DNA from: GCA-002731945 sp036344135
GTDB lineage: Bacteria > Pseudomonadota > Alphaproteobacteria > MED-G09
NCBI GenBank assembly: GCA_036344135.1
Contig: JAYYUG010000102.1
Coordinates: 1 to 8,856 of the forward strand
Direction of reading: 5' to 3'
Length of the DNA: 8,856 nucleotides
Shown here: piece after piece, positions 1 to 6,739 of the stretch
How the letters are laid out: each line of letters begins with the position of its first letter
Position numbering within the stretch: the first letter of the stretch is position 1
The notes under the pieces: generated by a model
What the model saw: the letters and a program-made list of their open reading frames with translations, nothing else
Told to the model about the DNA's origin: nothing
Database searches by the model: none
Position numbers and translations under genes: made by a program

Positions 1-339
1 TCAAAAGCTAAATTGAAAAAAAATTTAGTGATATTGTCAGGAAAAGCCCGAATAAGAAGAACCATGTGGAGTAGGAGAGCTCAAGAATACGAAGCCAAAA
101 TTAACTCTGGACATTTAAATGAGCTAACAGAAGTTGTTAGAGATCTCTTTAGAAATCATGCCAGTCAACCAGAACAATCTTATTCTGAAAGACAGTTGTA
201 TGAGGCTGCAAGAGACCGTTTGGCAAAAGAAGTAGCTGTAGTTGAAAATACAAACGATGAAAAGGCGGTAGAAAAAATAGAATTAATACTATCTGAGGCA
301 ACTCAGAAATCATCCATTAAAGAAAGTATTAAGGAGTAA
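1..339 (+). CDS. carD: CarD/CdnL-family transcriptional regulator, C-terminal part (5' end outside window)
   Basis: CarD/CdnL proteins bind the RNA polymerase beta subunit through an N-terminal Tudor-like domain and stabilise open promoter complexes, often at rRNA and growth-related promoters. Only the C-terminal helical, DNA-contacting domain is visible here (112 codons plus TAA). The frame is open from base 1, so the TTG at 13 is not a credible start and the gene is cut by the window edge. Seen directly: the segment RTMWSRRAQEYEAKINSG, then EVVRDLFR and QPEQSYSERQLYEAARDRLA, which match the C-terminal domain of alphaproteobacterial CarD/CdnL as I know it. The Trp at bases 67-69 is the family's conserved minor-groove wedge residue. 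The last 25 or so residues are a charged, variable helix. The gene ends 20 nt before the Rieske oxygenase, so co-transcription is possible though not functionally expected. Confidence 0.92.
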   Translation, partial: SKAKLKKNLVILSGKARIRRTMWSRRAQEYEAKINSGHLNELTEVVRDLFRNHASQPEQSYSERQLYEAARDRLAKEVAVVENTNDEKAVEKIELILSEATQKSSIKESIKE

Positions 340-359
340 CTTTTTTAAAGAGATATGTC

Positions 360-1514
360 ATGCCACATTCTAGAGAAAAAATGGTTAGTCTTACTTCGCG
401 GTTATTAAACCATCATTTGAAAGGTACAACAGACCACGCAGAAGACATTATGAGAATATCACTGGATGCCTATACTAATGAAAAACGGCTTAAACTTGAA
501 ATTAATACAATATTTCATAACTACCCTTTAGCATTGGCATTGAGTTTAGAGCTTCCTAAAAAAAATACTTACAAAGCTTTGAATGTTCTCGAAACACCAA
601 TTTTACTCACACGCGACTCTCAAGGAAGAGCCAGGGCATTTATAAATGCATGCCAGCATAGAGGGTCTCCAATTTGTGAGCTAGGAAGTGGAGAAAAATC
701 TCAGTTTTCCTGTCCTTATCACACTTGGACCTATAATAATCGGGGAAATTTGATTAACATTTTTAAGGCTGATACCTTTGGAGATATTGATAGATCAAAA
801 ATTAAGTTGAAAGAATTAAATTGTGAAGAAAGATCTGGATTTATCTGGGTTTGCATTAATCCTGAATCTAAAATGGATCTTGATTCTTGGCTTTATGATT
901 TTGATCTAGAACTAAACGATATTGGACTTGATAAATGGCATTTATATAAACAAAGGGAGTTGCCTGGTCCTAGTTGGAAAATTTGTTGGGATGGATATTT
1001 AGACGGTTATCACCACCACGTTGTTCATGCGGAAACTGTAGGAAAAAATACCATAGTTAATCTTATTGCTCACGATAGTTATGGGCCACACCAAAGGTTT
1101 GCTTTTGGTAAGAAAACTCTTAGTCAACTGAAAGATTTAGATGAGAAAGAATGGGAGCCAGAAGAACATATTAGACTTATACATTCCGGTTTTCCTAACC
1201 TTTCTATTTCGGTTATTTTGAACCAGTATTGCTTAGTCAGCATGGTTTATCCGTGTGAAGATCTTAATAAAACAGTAACGATTCAAAATATTTTATGTAT
1301 GAATGAGCCTAATTCAAGGGAAGATAAAATAGCAGCCGAAGAATTCGATAATTTAGCTCTTTCGGCCGTTCGTGATGAAGATTATAAAATGAATTTTTCA
1401 ATTCAAGCAGGGGTAAAATCAAAAGGAAATAAAGAGTTTTTGTTTGGAAAGAACGAACCTCTTCAGCAACATTATCACAAATGGATAGAAAAACTTTGCA
1501 ATCAAGACTTCTAA
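360..1514 (+). CDS. Rieske-type aromatic ring-hydroxylating oxygenase, alpha (catalytic) subunit
   Basis: A 384-residue Rieske non-haem iron oxygenase, a cytoplasmic enzyme that uses O2 and electrons from a reductase to hydroxylate or demethylate aromatic or other organic substrates. The [2Fe-2S] Rieske motif is complete: C98-x-H100, 17 residues, then C118-x2-H121. The catalytic domain has the mononuclear iron motif D215-x-Y217-H218-x4-H223, where D215 is the expected bridging Asp between the two metal centres. D341, in VRDEDYK just before a Q-x-G segment, is the likely third iron ligand. Residues 218-220 are three consecutive His. The length is slightly below typical alpha subunits (about 400-450). 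The ATG at 360 is preceded by a weak AAAGAG at 347-352; an in-frame ATG at 381 is the alternative start. No reductase, ferredoxin or beta subunit gene lies nearby, so the electron donor is unknown. The substrate cannot be told from the sequence. Confidence 0.9.
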   Translation: MPHSREKMVSLTSRLLNHHLKGTTDHAEDIMRISLDAYTNEKRLKLEINTIFHNYPLALALSLELPKKNTYKALNVLETPILLTRDSQGRARAFINACQHRGSPICELGSGEKSQFSCPYHTWTYNNRGNLINIFKADTFGDIDRSKIKLKELNCEERSGFIWVCINPESKMDLDSWLYDFDLELNDIGLDKWHLYKQRELPGPSWKICWDGYLDGYHHHVVHAETVGKNTIVNLIAHDSYGPHQRFAFGKKTLSQLKDLDEKEWEPEEHIRLIHSGFPNLSISVILNQYCLVSMVYPCEDLNKTVTIQNILCMNEPNSREDKIAAEEFDNLALSAVRDEDYKMNFSIQAGVKSKGNKEFLFGKNEPLQQHYHKWIEKLCNQDF

Positions 1515-1555
1515 ATAATTTTTTGCGTTATTAGGATCAATAATCTGAAGTTTTA

Positions 1556-1584
1556 AAATTTTTATAACAATTTAGATTTTTTTT
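1556..1584 (+). terminator. possible weak terminator after the Rieske oxygenase gene
   Basis: About 40 nt past the Rieske stop codon, AAATT (1556-1560) can pair with AATTT (1569-1573) around an 8-nt loop, followed by a run of eight T at 1577-1584. The T-run suits rho-independent termination before the tRNA, but the stem is short and AT-only, so this could be ordinary AT-rich spacer. Confidence 0.22.
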
Positions 1585-1586
1585 AA

Positions 1587-1703
1587 TAGCAATCTTCAGT
1601 AAAATCTCACGAAGACCCCGTAGCTCAGCAGGATAGAGCGTCAGATTCCTAATCTGAAGGTCACAGGTTCGAATCCTGTCGGGGTCGCCACTAAAGATTG
1701 CAA
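1587..1703. repeat. imperfect inverted repeat bracketing the tRNA-Arg gene
   Basis: TAGCAATCTTCAGT (1587-1600) and ACTAAAGATTGCAA (1690-1703) are inverted copies matching at 12 of 14 positions, with a perfect 8-bp core (GCAATCTT/AAGATTGC). The right arm begins at the last base of the CCA end and the left arm ends 13 nt before the tRNA. In a longer precursor transcript the arms could pair and clamp the cloverleaf. The match is seen directly; a role is inference and chance is not excluded. Confidence 0.4.
1614..1690 (+). tRNA. tRNA-Arg (anticodon CCT)
   Basis: A complete 77-nt cloverleaf. The acceptor stem is GACCCCG (1614-1620) with CGGGGTC (1680-1686), followed by discriminator G1687 and a genome-encoded CCA (1688-1690). 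The D-arm is GCTC/GAGC. The anticodon stem TCAGA/TCTGA (1641-1645/1653-1657) encloses the loop TTCCTAA, giving anticodon CCT at 1648-1650. The T-arm is ACAGG-TTCGAAT-CCTGT. Anticodon CCT reads AGG, an arginine codon. The gene stands between the Rieske oxygenase and the aldo/keto reductase on the same strand. No integrase or att-like duplication was found next to it. A possible -10 element TAAAAT sits at 1600-1605. Confidence 0.97.
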
Positions 1704-1754
1704 ACTAAAAGCTTTTGATGCATTATCTCTAACCGAATTAATAAGAGGAATATT

Positions 1755-2789
1755 ATGGAAAAAAGAAAATTAGGAAACACCGATCTTATGGTAAGTAAAA
1801 TTTGTCTTGGTACCATGATCTTTGGAGAACAGGTCACAGAAACAGTTGGTCACGAACAAATGGATTATGCTGTAGATATGGGTATCAACTTTTTTGACAC
1901 TGCAGAAATGTATGCTGTACCACCTCGAAAAGAAACACAAGGCTCAACTGAAAAGATAATAGGAAATTGGTTCGGTAAAAAGAAAAATAGAGAAAATATA
2001 ATACTCGCAACAAAAATATGTGGACGGGCTCCTTTTACATGGTTAAGAGATGATGAGAGTCCAACTGAACAAAACAAAAAACAGATCTTTGAGGCTGTCG
2101 AGAAAAGTCTTTCACGTCTTCAAACGGATTATATTGATTTGTATCAACTGCACTGGCCAGACCGACCAATGAATATTTTTGGCTCTTATAAACATATAGA
2201 TGGATCAACAAATAGTATTGAAAGTATATTGGACGCTCTTGGGGAATTAGTTAAGCAAGGAAAAATTAGGTATATTGGTTTGTCAAATGAAACACCTTGG
2301 GGAACTATGGAATTTCTGATTCAATCTGAAAAGAAAAATTTACCTAGAGTTCAATCTATCCAAAATGCATATAATCTTCTTAATAGAAACTTTGAATCAG
2401 GTGGCTCAGAAATTGCTTTTCGCGAAAATGTTGGGCTTTTAGCATACTCACCGTTGGCGCAAGGATACCTTACAGGAAAATATCAAAATGGAGCCCTTCC
2501 ACAAGGATCTAGAAAACAACTTTTTGACAGATTACAAAGATACGAAAGTGTTGGTTCAGAAAAGGCAATAGATTCATATCTTAAAATCGCAGAAAAAAAT
2601 AACATTGATCCATCTCAATTGGCTAATCAATTTGTAACTACCAGACCTTTTGTTACATCTAACATAATAGGGGCAACAAATATGGACCAGCTTAAGTTAG
2701 CAGTTACCTCTGTTGAAGTGGACTTAACAGAAGAAATTGAAAAAGAAATTGATAACGCTTTCCAACTCCACGGGAATAAAGCAAACTAA
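1755..2789 (+). CDS. tas: Tas-like NADP(H)-dependent aldo/keto reductase
   Basis: A 344-residue cytoplasmic aldo/keto reductase with a (beta/alpha)8 barrel, expected to reduce aldehydes or ketones with NADPH. It aligns along its whole length with my recollection of E. coli Tas (346 residues), sharing the diagnostic GTM-x-FGEQ near residue 20, AEMY-x-VPPR-x-ETQG at 50-63, LQTDYIDLYQ-x-HWP at 122-135, GKIRYIGLSNET around residue 175 and LLAYSPL. The catalytic tetrad is present: D48, Y53, K87 and H133. The cofactor-phosphate region near the C-terminus carries the usual IIGATNMDQL. The start is supported by AAGAGGA about 6-7 nt upstream of the ATG at 1755. E. coli Tas was described through suppression of a tyrosine auxotrophy, but its physiological substrate is unclear and the same holds here. 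The gene is convergent with the dehydrogenase gene downstream; the stop codons are separated by 2 nt. Confidence 0.9.
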   Translation: MEKRKLGNTDLMVSKICLGTMIFGEQVTETVGHEQMDYAVDMGINFFDTAEMYAVPPRKETQGSTEKIIGNWFGKKKNRENIILATKICGRAPFTWLRDDESPTEQNKKQIFEAVEKSLSRLQTDYIDLYQLHWPDRPMNIFGSYKHIDGSTNSIESILDALGELVKQGKIRYIGLSNETPWGTMEFLIQSEKKNLPRVQSIQNAYNLLNRNFESGGSEIAFRENVGLLAYSPLAQGYLTGKYQNGALPQGSRKQLFDRLQRYESVGSEKAIDSYLKIAEKNNIDPSQLANQFVTTRPFVTSNIIGATNMDQLKLAVTSVEVDLTEEIEKEIDNAFQLHGNKAN

Positions 2790-2791
2790 AA

Positions 2792-4696
2792 TTATTCGAT
2801 TGAAAAAACCAATAATGCGTTACCAGGCATATGATAATATATGCCATATCCAGAATTAACAGCCATGTATCCGTTTCTGAGAGCTGGTCCCGAACCACCA
2901 AAGCCTCCTCCATTAGCGGGTACTCCTGATACACTTTCAAATTCTTTTAGAGCATTAAATGTCCAGATTACTTCTCCATTCTCCCTATTGTAGACCCTAA
3001 TAACACCATCTGAATGTCCAGCAATAACTGCGCCCGGAATGGCTGTACTTGCCGCAGAAATTCCAGGATCACAAAACTCAATTCCGCCACAACTATTAGG
3101 ATTTATTTTTGACCATAACATTTTTCCTGTCTCCGCATTTAAAGCATGCATACCAGGTTTCAAATCAAGATAAATCTTTCCATCGCGAGTATTTGCCATA
3201 TCATTTATTGGGACATAAACAGTATTACCTTCGGCGGACATACCAAAATGAATACCTCCTTGCGTTCCACCTCCAGAAATATTTCTTTCCCAAATTATTT
3301 CCCCTGTATCGGGATTTATTCCAAAAGCACTACCAGATTTCTGACCGCTTACCAAAATGTCACCTTTATCAGTATCTATCAAAATAGAACTTGCTGAATA
3401 ATCTAAATCCGGGCCATTCTCAACAGGGCAATTGGGATTACCTTTAAACATACAAGCAACATTCCAAGCATCCCCTGGTAACGTTTGTCTTCGCCACACT
3501 TCGTCACCACTATCTATATCGTAAGCAATAATTGCATCAGAAGAATCGTCAGCCGGTGAAGAATAGTTCTCCCCTGTGCCAACATACATATATCTCCTTT
3601 TTTTATCTATATTTGGCGAATTCCAAACGGGAGCTCCCGAAGGTCCGTACATCCTAGTTCCTACTGCAGTAGTTCCCATATATTTTCCTGGTAAAGGAAT
3701 CGTATATGACTTCCATAAAGTTTTTCCTGTTCTAGCCTCAACAGCAAGGACTCCTCCTCTAAAAGTACAGCATTCATAATTTTCATCTGATGCAGTAGTA
3801 ACCTCTAGTGAAGAAATAGGAATGAATAAGTTTTCTTCAAATCTAGCAGGTGCTGCGGTTTGTGTAGCATTAGGATGATCATCAGATTTTATTTTCCATA
3901 TGAGTTTACCTGTTTGAGCATCCAAAGCATAAGTATGAGCCAAAATATCTCCAAAATAGATATATGGTTTGAAATCAGGATCAATGCCTACTTCCCACAA
4001 ATCCATTACTATAGCTGTTCTAATTTCTGCAGATGCAGTAAATTTCCATTTCACACATCCCGTTTCTAAATCTAAAGAATAAACATCACCGGACTGACTC
4101 CCCACAAAAATTGAGCCGAGGGCAAATAGGGGCTGAGACCTGGCTCTTTGACTATAAGGAAAACCAAAAACCCATTTTAACTTAAGATCTTTTATATTTT
4201 CTGAATCTAATCCACCTGCACTTTTTGGTATAAATCTTGATGTGTTATAACCCCAGTTATATGGCTCTGGAGCTTCTTTTAAATTGAAACCTTGTTTTGA
4301 ATCTGGACACATATTTACTTTTGCTTCTTCAGGAAATTCGGATCTTGTTTGTTTAAACAAATATTCGGCTATCAAGATTCTTTCTTCAGCTGAAAGGTGT
4401 GAAGATTGCAACTGCATTATACCTTCATTCATGGCTCTTAATATATTATTGGGCAACATCAGTTCCAGCCAATTTTGTGCCGGCGCTTTGGTAACTGTGC
4501 CATCATGGCAAATATCACAATTTTCTAAATACAGGTTTTTTCCTGGATGATTTTCTGTATCTATAGTTACTTCTCTCGCTTGAAACGCGTCTGTTGACTC
4601 AGTATATTCTCCTTCCTCATCAATTATGTAATCTTGTTGGGCATGAAGAGAAATAGAAAGAAATGTTATAAGGATAAAAGTCAAAGTTTCTTTCAT
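2792..4696 (-). CDS. PQQ-dependent quinohemoprotein dehydrogenase, polyvinyl-alcohol-dehydrogenase-like (copy 2, promoter-distal)
   Basis: A 634-residue exported dehydrogenase of the polyvinyl-alcohol dehydrogenase (cytochrome) type: an N-terminal cytochrome c domain fused to a PQQ beta-propeller. It is expected to oxidise alcohol groups in the periplasm and pass electrons through its haem to a c-type cytochrome. Residues 1-19 form a signal peptide, with likely cleavage after LHA. The haem site is C60-x2-C63-H64, with M94 the probable axial ligand. The propeller spans about 145-634, with blade motifs such as LDLETG-x-VKW, LDAQTGKLIW and VEARTGKTLW. C309-C310 would form the vicinal disulfide known from PQQ alcohol dehydrogenases. 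GPSGAPVWNS (351-360), TGENYS (374-379) and GPDLDYSASS (428-437) are typical of this subfamily. The other cysteines (130, 214, 415, 423, 536, 542) suggest three more disulfides. The start has GGAGG 10 nt upstream. The gene begins 33 nt after its paralog. The true substrate is unknown; PVA itself is unlikely. Confidence 0.88.
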   Translation of the reverse strand: MKETLTFILITFLSISLHAQQDYIIDEEGEYTESTDAFQAREVTIDTENHPGKNLYLENCDICHDGTVTKAPAQNWLELMLPNNILRAMNEGIMQLQSSHLSAEERILIAEYLFKQTRSEFPEEAKVNMCPDSKQGFNLKEAPEPYNWGYNTSRFIPKSAGGLDSENIKDLKLKWVFGFPYSQRARSQPLFALGSIFVGSQSGDVYSLDLETGCVKWKFTASAEIRTAIVMDLWEVGIDPDFKPYIYFGDILAHTYALDAQTGKLIWKIKSDDHPNATQTAAPARFEENLFIPISSLEVTTASDENYECCTFRGGVLAVEARTGKTLWKSYTIPLPGKYMGTTAVGTRMYGPSGAPVWNSPNIDKKRRYMYVGTGENYSSPADDSSDAIIAYDIDSGDEVWRRQTLPGDAWNVACMFKGNPNCPVENGPDLDYSASSILIDTDKGDILVSGQKSGSAFGINPDTGEIIWERNISGGGTQGGIHFGMSAEGNTVYVPINDMANTRDGKIYLDLKPGMHALNAETGKMLWSKINPNSCGGIEFCDPGISAASTAIPGAVIAGHSDGVIRVYNRENGEVIWTFNALKEFESVSGVPANGGGFGGSGPALRNGYMAVNSGYGIYYHMPGNALLVFSIE

Positions 4697-4729
4697 AATA
4701 TAGTTTCCTCCAAAAAGTGAATTATAAAA

Positions 4730-6640
4730 TTATTCAATTGAAAATAGTAACAAAACATTTCCTGGCATGTGGTTATAAATTCCATATCCAGAATTAACCG
4801 CCATGTATCCGTTTCTAATAGCTGGACCTGAGCCACTAAAACCACCTCCGGAGGCAGGAACACCAGATACACTTTCAAAGTCTTTTAGGGCATTATATGA
4901 CCAAATTATATTTCCATTATCTTTATCATAAGCCCTAATAACTCCATCAAGATGGCCCGCTATTACGGCTCCAGGAATAGCTGTAACAGCCGAAGAAACT
5001 CCGGGATCACAATTTTCAATTCCGCCACAACTATTAGGATTTATTTTCGACCATAGGATTTTTCCTGTTTCCGCATCTAGTGAGTGAACGCCAGGTTTAA
5101 GATCCTTATAAATCTTTCCATCATATGTATTAGCCATATCATTTATTGGGACATATAAAGTTTTTCCTTCAGCAGCCATACCAAAATGCACTCCTCCTTG
5201 TGTTCCTCCATTTGAAAGAGCATTAGACCATAAAATTTTACCTGTATCAGGATCTAAACCATATACAGATCCCGATTTTTGACCTGCAATAAGGATATCT
5301 TTATTGCCTAAATTAACTGAAATAGAGCTTGCTGAATAATCTAAATCTGGACCATTTTCTTTAGTACAATTTGGATTATTTCTAGCCATACATGCTAAAT
5401 TCCAGGCGTCTCCTGCTAAAGTCTGTTTTCTCCAAACTTCCTTACCTGTATCAATATTAAAAGCTATAATAGCGTCTGATGAATCATCTGCTGGTGTTGA
5501 ATAATTTTCACCTGTTCCAACATAAACATATCGTCTTTTCTTATCTATATTTGGGGAATTCCAAATAGGAGCACCAGAAGGTCCAAACATTCTTGTTCCT
5601 ACAGATGTCAATCCAGAATATTTTCCTGGTAGAGGTATAGAATATTGTTTCCACAATGTTTTTCCTGTTCTTGCTTCAACTGCTAAAAGACCTCCTCTAA
5701 AGGTACAACATTCATATTCAACATTAAATGCTGGTATAACCTCTAAACCAGAAATAGGAATAAAAAGAATATTTTCAAATCTTGCAGGTGTACCTGTTTG
5801 AGTTGCATTTGAATGATCATCAACTTTTATTTTCCAAATTAATTCACCAGTCTGGGCATCTAATGCATATGTATTTGCTAAAATATCACCAAAATAAATA
5901 TATGGCCTTCTATCAGGATTTTTGCCTTTTTCCCATTCATCCATAACAATGCCCGTACGCACTTCTCCTGATGCGGCAAAATTCCATTTTATGCATCCTG
6001 TTTCTATATCTAATGCAAAAACATCTCCTGATTGACTCCCAACAAATATTGAATCCATAGCAAAAAGAGGCTGGGATCTAGCCCTGTGTGCATATGGAAA
6101 TCCAAAAGCCCATTTTAATTTTAGTTTATTTATATTCTTTGAATCAATACCGCCTGATTCTTTAGGAATAAATCTAGATGTATTATAACCCCAGTTATAA
6201 GGTTCTGGAGATTGGGTTATATCAAAAGTTCTATTTTCTGCTTTACAAAAATTTAACTTTGCTTCTTTTGGAAAATATTCTCTTTTTTGTTTCATTAAAT
6301 ATTCAACAATTAGAATTCTTTCCTCTTCTGAAAGATGAGAAGCTTGTTCAGACATAATTCCTTGATTCATGGTTCTTAATAGAGCTTGGGAAGTTAACAA
6401 TTCAATCCAATTTAATGCGGGCGCTTTCTCAACAGTTCCATCATGGCAAATAGCACAATTATCTTTATATAAAACTATTCCAGGGTGTGTTTCAGTATCT
6501 ATAGTAACTTCTCTAGCGTTTACTAATTCATCAGTAGACTCTCTGAATGTAGCGTTTTCATCAATAGTATAATTTTCTTCCGCCTGGATAGGAATTGACA
6601 GAAAAAATATAAGAAAAAAAATCCAAACTTTTTTAAACAT
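4730..6640 (-). CDS. PQQ-dependent quinohemoprotein dehydrogenase, polyvinyl-alcohol-dehydrogenase-like (copy 1, promoter-proximal)
   Basis: A 636-residue paralog of the next gene, with the same architecture. Residues 1-20 are a signal peptide (likely cleavage after IQA), followed by a cytochrome c domain with C62-x2-C65-H66 and probable axial M96, then a PQQ propeller from about residue 147 with the vicinal pair C311-C312. All ten cysteines match copy 2 with a constant offset of two. From REVTID onward the proteins align without gaps, 441 of 594 residues identical by hand count. I chose the ATG at 6640 over the in-frame ATG at 6712: it has GGGAGA 6-7 nt upstream and puts the signal peptide at the N-terminus, while the longer form adds 24 residues without family character and starts inside an AT hairpin. 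The gene lies 99 nt downstream of the CaiB-type gene and 33 nt upstream of copy 2, suggesting one operon. Periplasmic alcohol oxidation is likely; the substrate cannot be read from the sequence. Confidence 0.88.
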   Translation of the reverse strand: MFKKVWIFFLIFFLSIPIQAEENYTIDENATFRESTDELVNAREVTIDTETHPGIVLYKDNCAICHDGTVEKAPALNWIELLTSQALLRTMNQGIMSEQASHLSEEERILIVEYLMKQKREYFPKEAKLNFCKAENRTFDITQSPEPYNWGYNTSRFIPKESGGIDSKNINKLKLKWAFGFPYAHRARSQPLFAMDSIFVGSQSGDVFALDIETGCIKWNFAASGEVRTGIVMDEWEKGKNPDRRPYIYFGDILANTYALDAQTGELIWKIKVDDHSNATQTGTPARFENILFIPISGLEVIPAFNVEYECCTFRGGLLAVEARTGKTLWKQYSIPLPGKYSGLTSVGTRMFGPSGAPIWNSPNIDKKRRYVYVGTGENYSTPADDSSDAIIAFNIDTGKEVWRKQTLAGDAWNLACMARNNPNCTKENGPDLDYSASSISVNLGNKDILIAGQKSGSVYGLDPDTGKILWSNALSNGGTQGGVHFGMAAEGKTLYVPINDMANTYDGKIYKDLKPGVHSLDAETGKILWSKINPNSCGGIENCDPGVSSAVTAIPGAVIAGHLDGVIRAYDKDNGNIIWSYNALKDFESVSGVPASGGGFSGSGPAIRNGYMAVNSGYGIYNHMPGNVLLLFSIE

Positions 6641-6709
6641 CAAATTCTCCCAATAAAAAGAAATTAAAGAATTAGCTGGTTTATTTAAATGTAAAGAAAT
6701 AATAAAATC

Positions 6710-6737
6710 CATATAAATAACAAGAATAATTTATATG
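6710..6737 (-). terminator. AT-only hairpin between the CoA-transferase and dehydrogenase genes (possible weak terminator or processing site)
   Basis: A perfect 9-bp inverted repeat, CATATAAAT (6710-6718) and ATTTATATG (6729-6737), surrounds a 10-nt loop and begins 2 nt past the CoA-transferase stop codon. On the transcribed strand the stem is followed by GGATTTTATTATTTCTTT, a T-rich but interrupted tract. It could partly terminate transcription or mark an mRNA processing point between the first gene and the dehydrogenase pair. The stem has one GC pair and would be weak. Confidence 0.35.
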
Positions 6738-6739
6738 CA

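Noticed and set aside
355..408. Short + strand frame from the ATG at 355, just before the Rieske start
   Set aside because: It overlaps the Rieske gene out of frame and stops after 17 codons, with no sign of a leader-peptide function.
1541..1659. Direct repeat of TAATCTGAAG upstream of the tRNA (1541-1550) and inside its anticodon arm (1650-1659), a possible att-site remnant
   Set aside because: It is only 10 nt, does not reach the tRNA 3' end used by most integrases, and no integrase or island-like gene content is present.
1706..1715. Palindrome AAAAGCTTTT after the tRNA
   Set aside because: It has no loop, no T-run follows, and such palindromes are common in AT-rich DNA.
2753..2822. Long-range inverted repeat around the convergent stops (TAACGC at 2753-2758, GCGTTA at 2817-2822)
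   Set aside because: The loop is 58 nt, the arms are short, and both lie inside coding sequence; it is not convincing as a bidirectional terminator.
2704..2940. Minus-strand frame across the aldo/keto reductase and dehydrogenase 3' ends
   Set aside because: It is out of frame with two well-supported genes and has no family character; both genes end cleanly here.
3109..3397. Open frames on the + strand antisense to dehydrogenase copy 2, and similar ones opposite copy 1 and the CoA-transferase
   Set aside because: They have no recognisable family, no ribosome sites, and lie opposite genes with strong domain evidence, so they are frame shadows.
6641..6712. 24-residue N-terminal extension of dehydrogenase copy 1 from the ATG at 6712
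   Set aside because: The ATG at 6640 has a good ribosome site and begins a proper signal peptide; the extension starts inside a hairpin and would bury the signal sequence.
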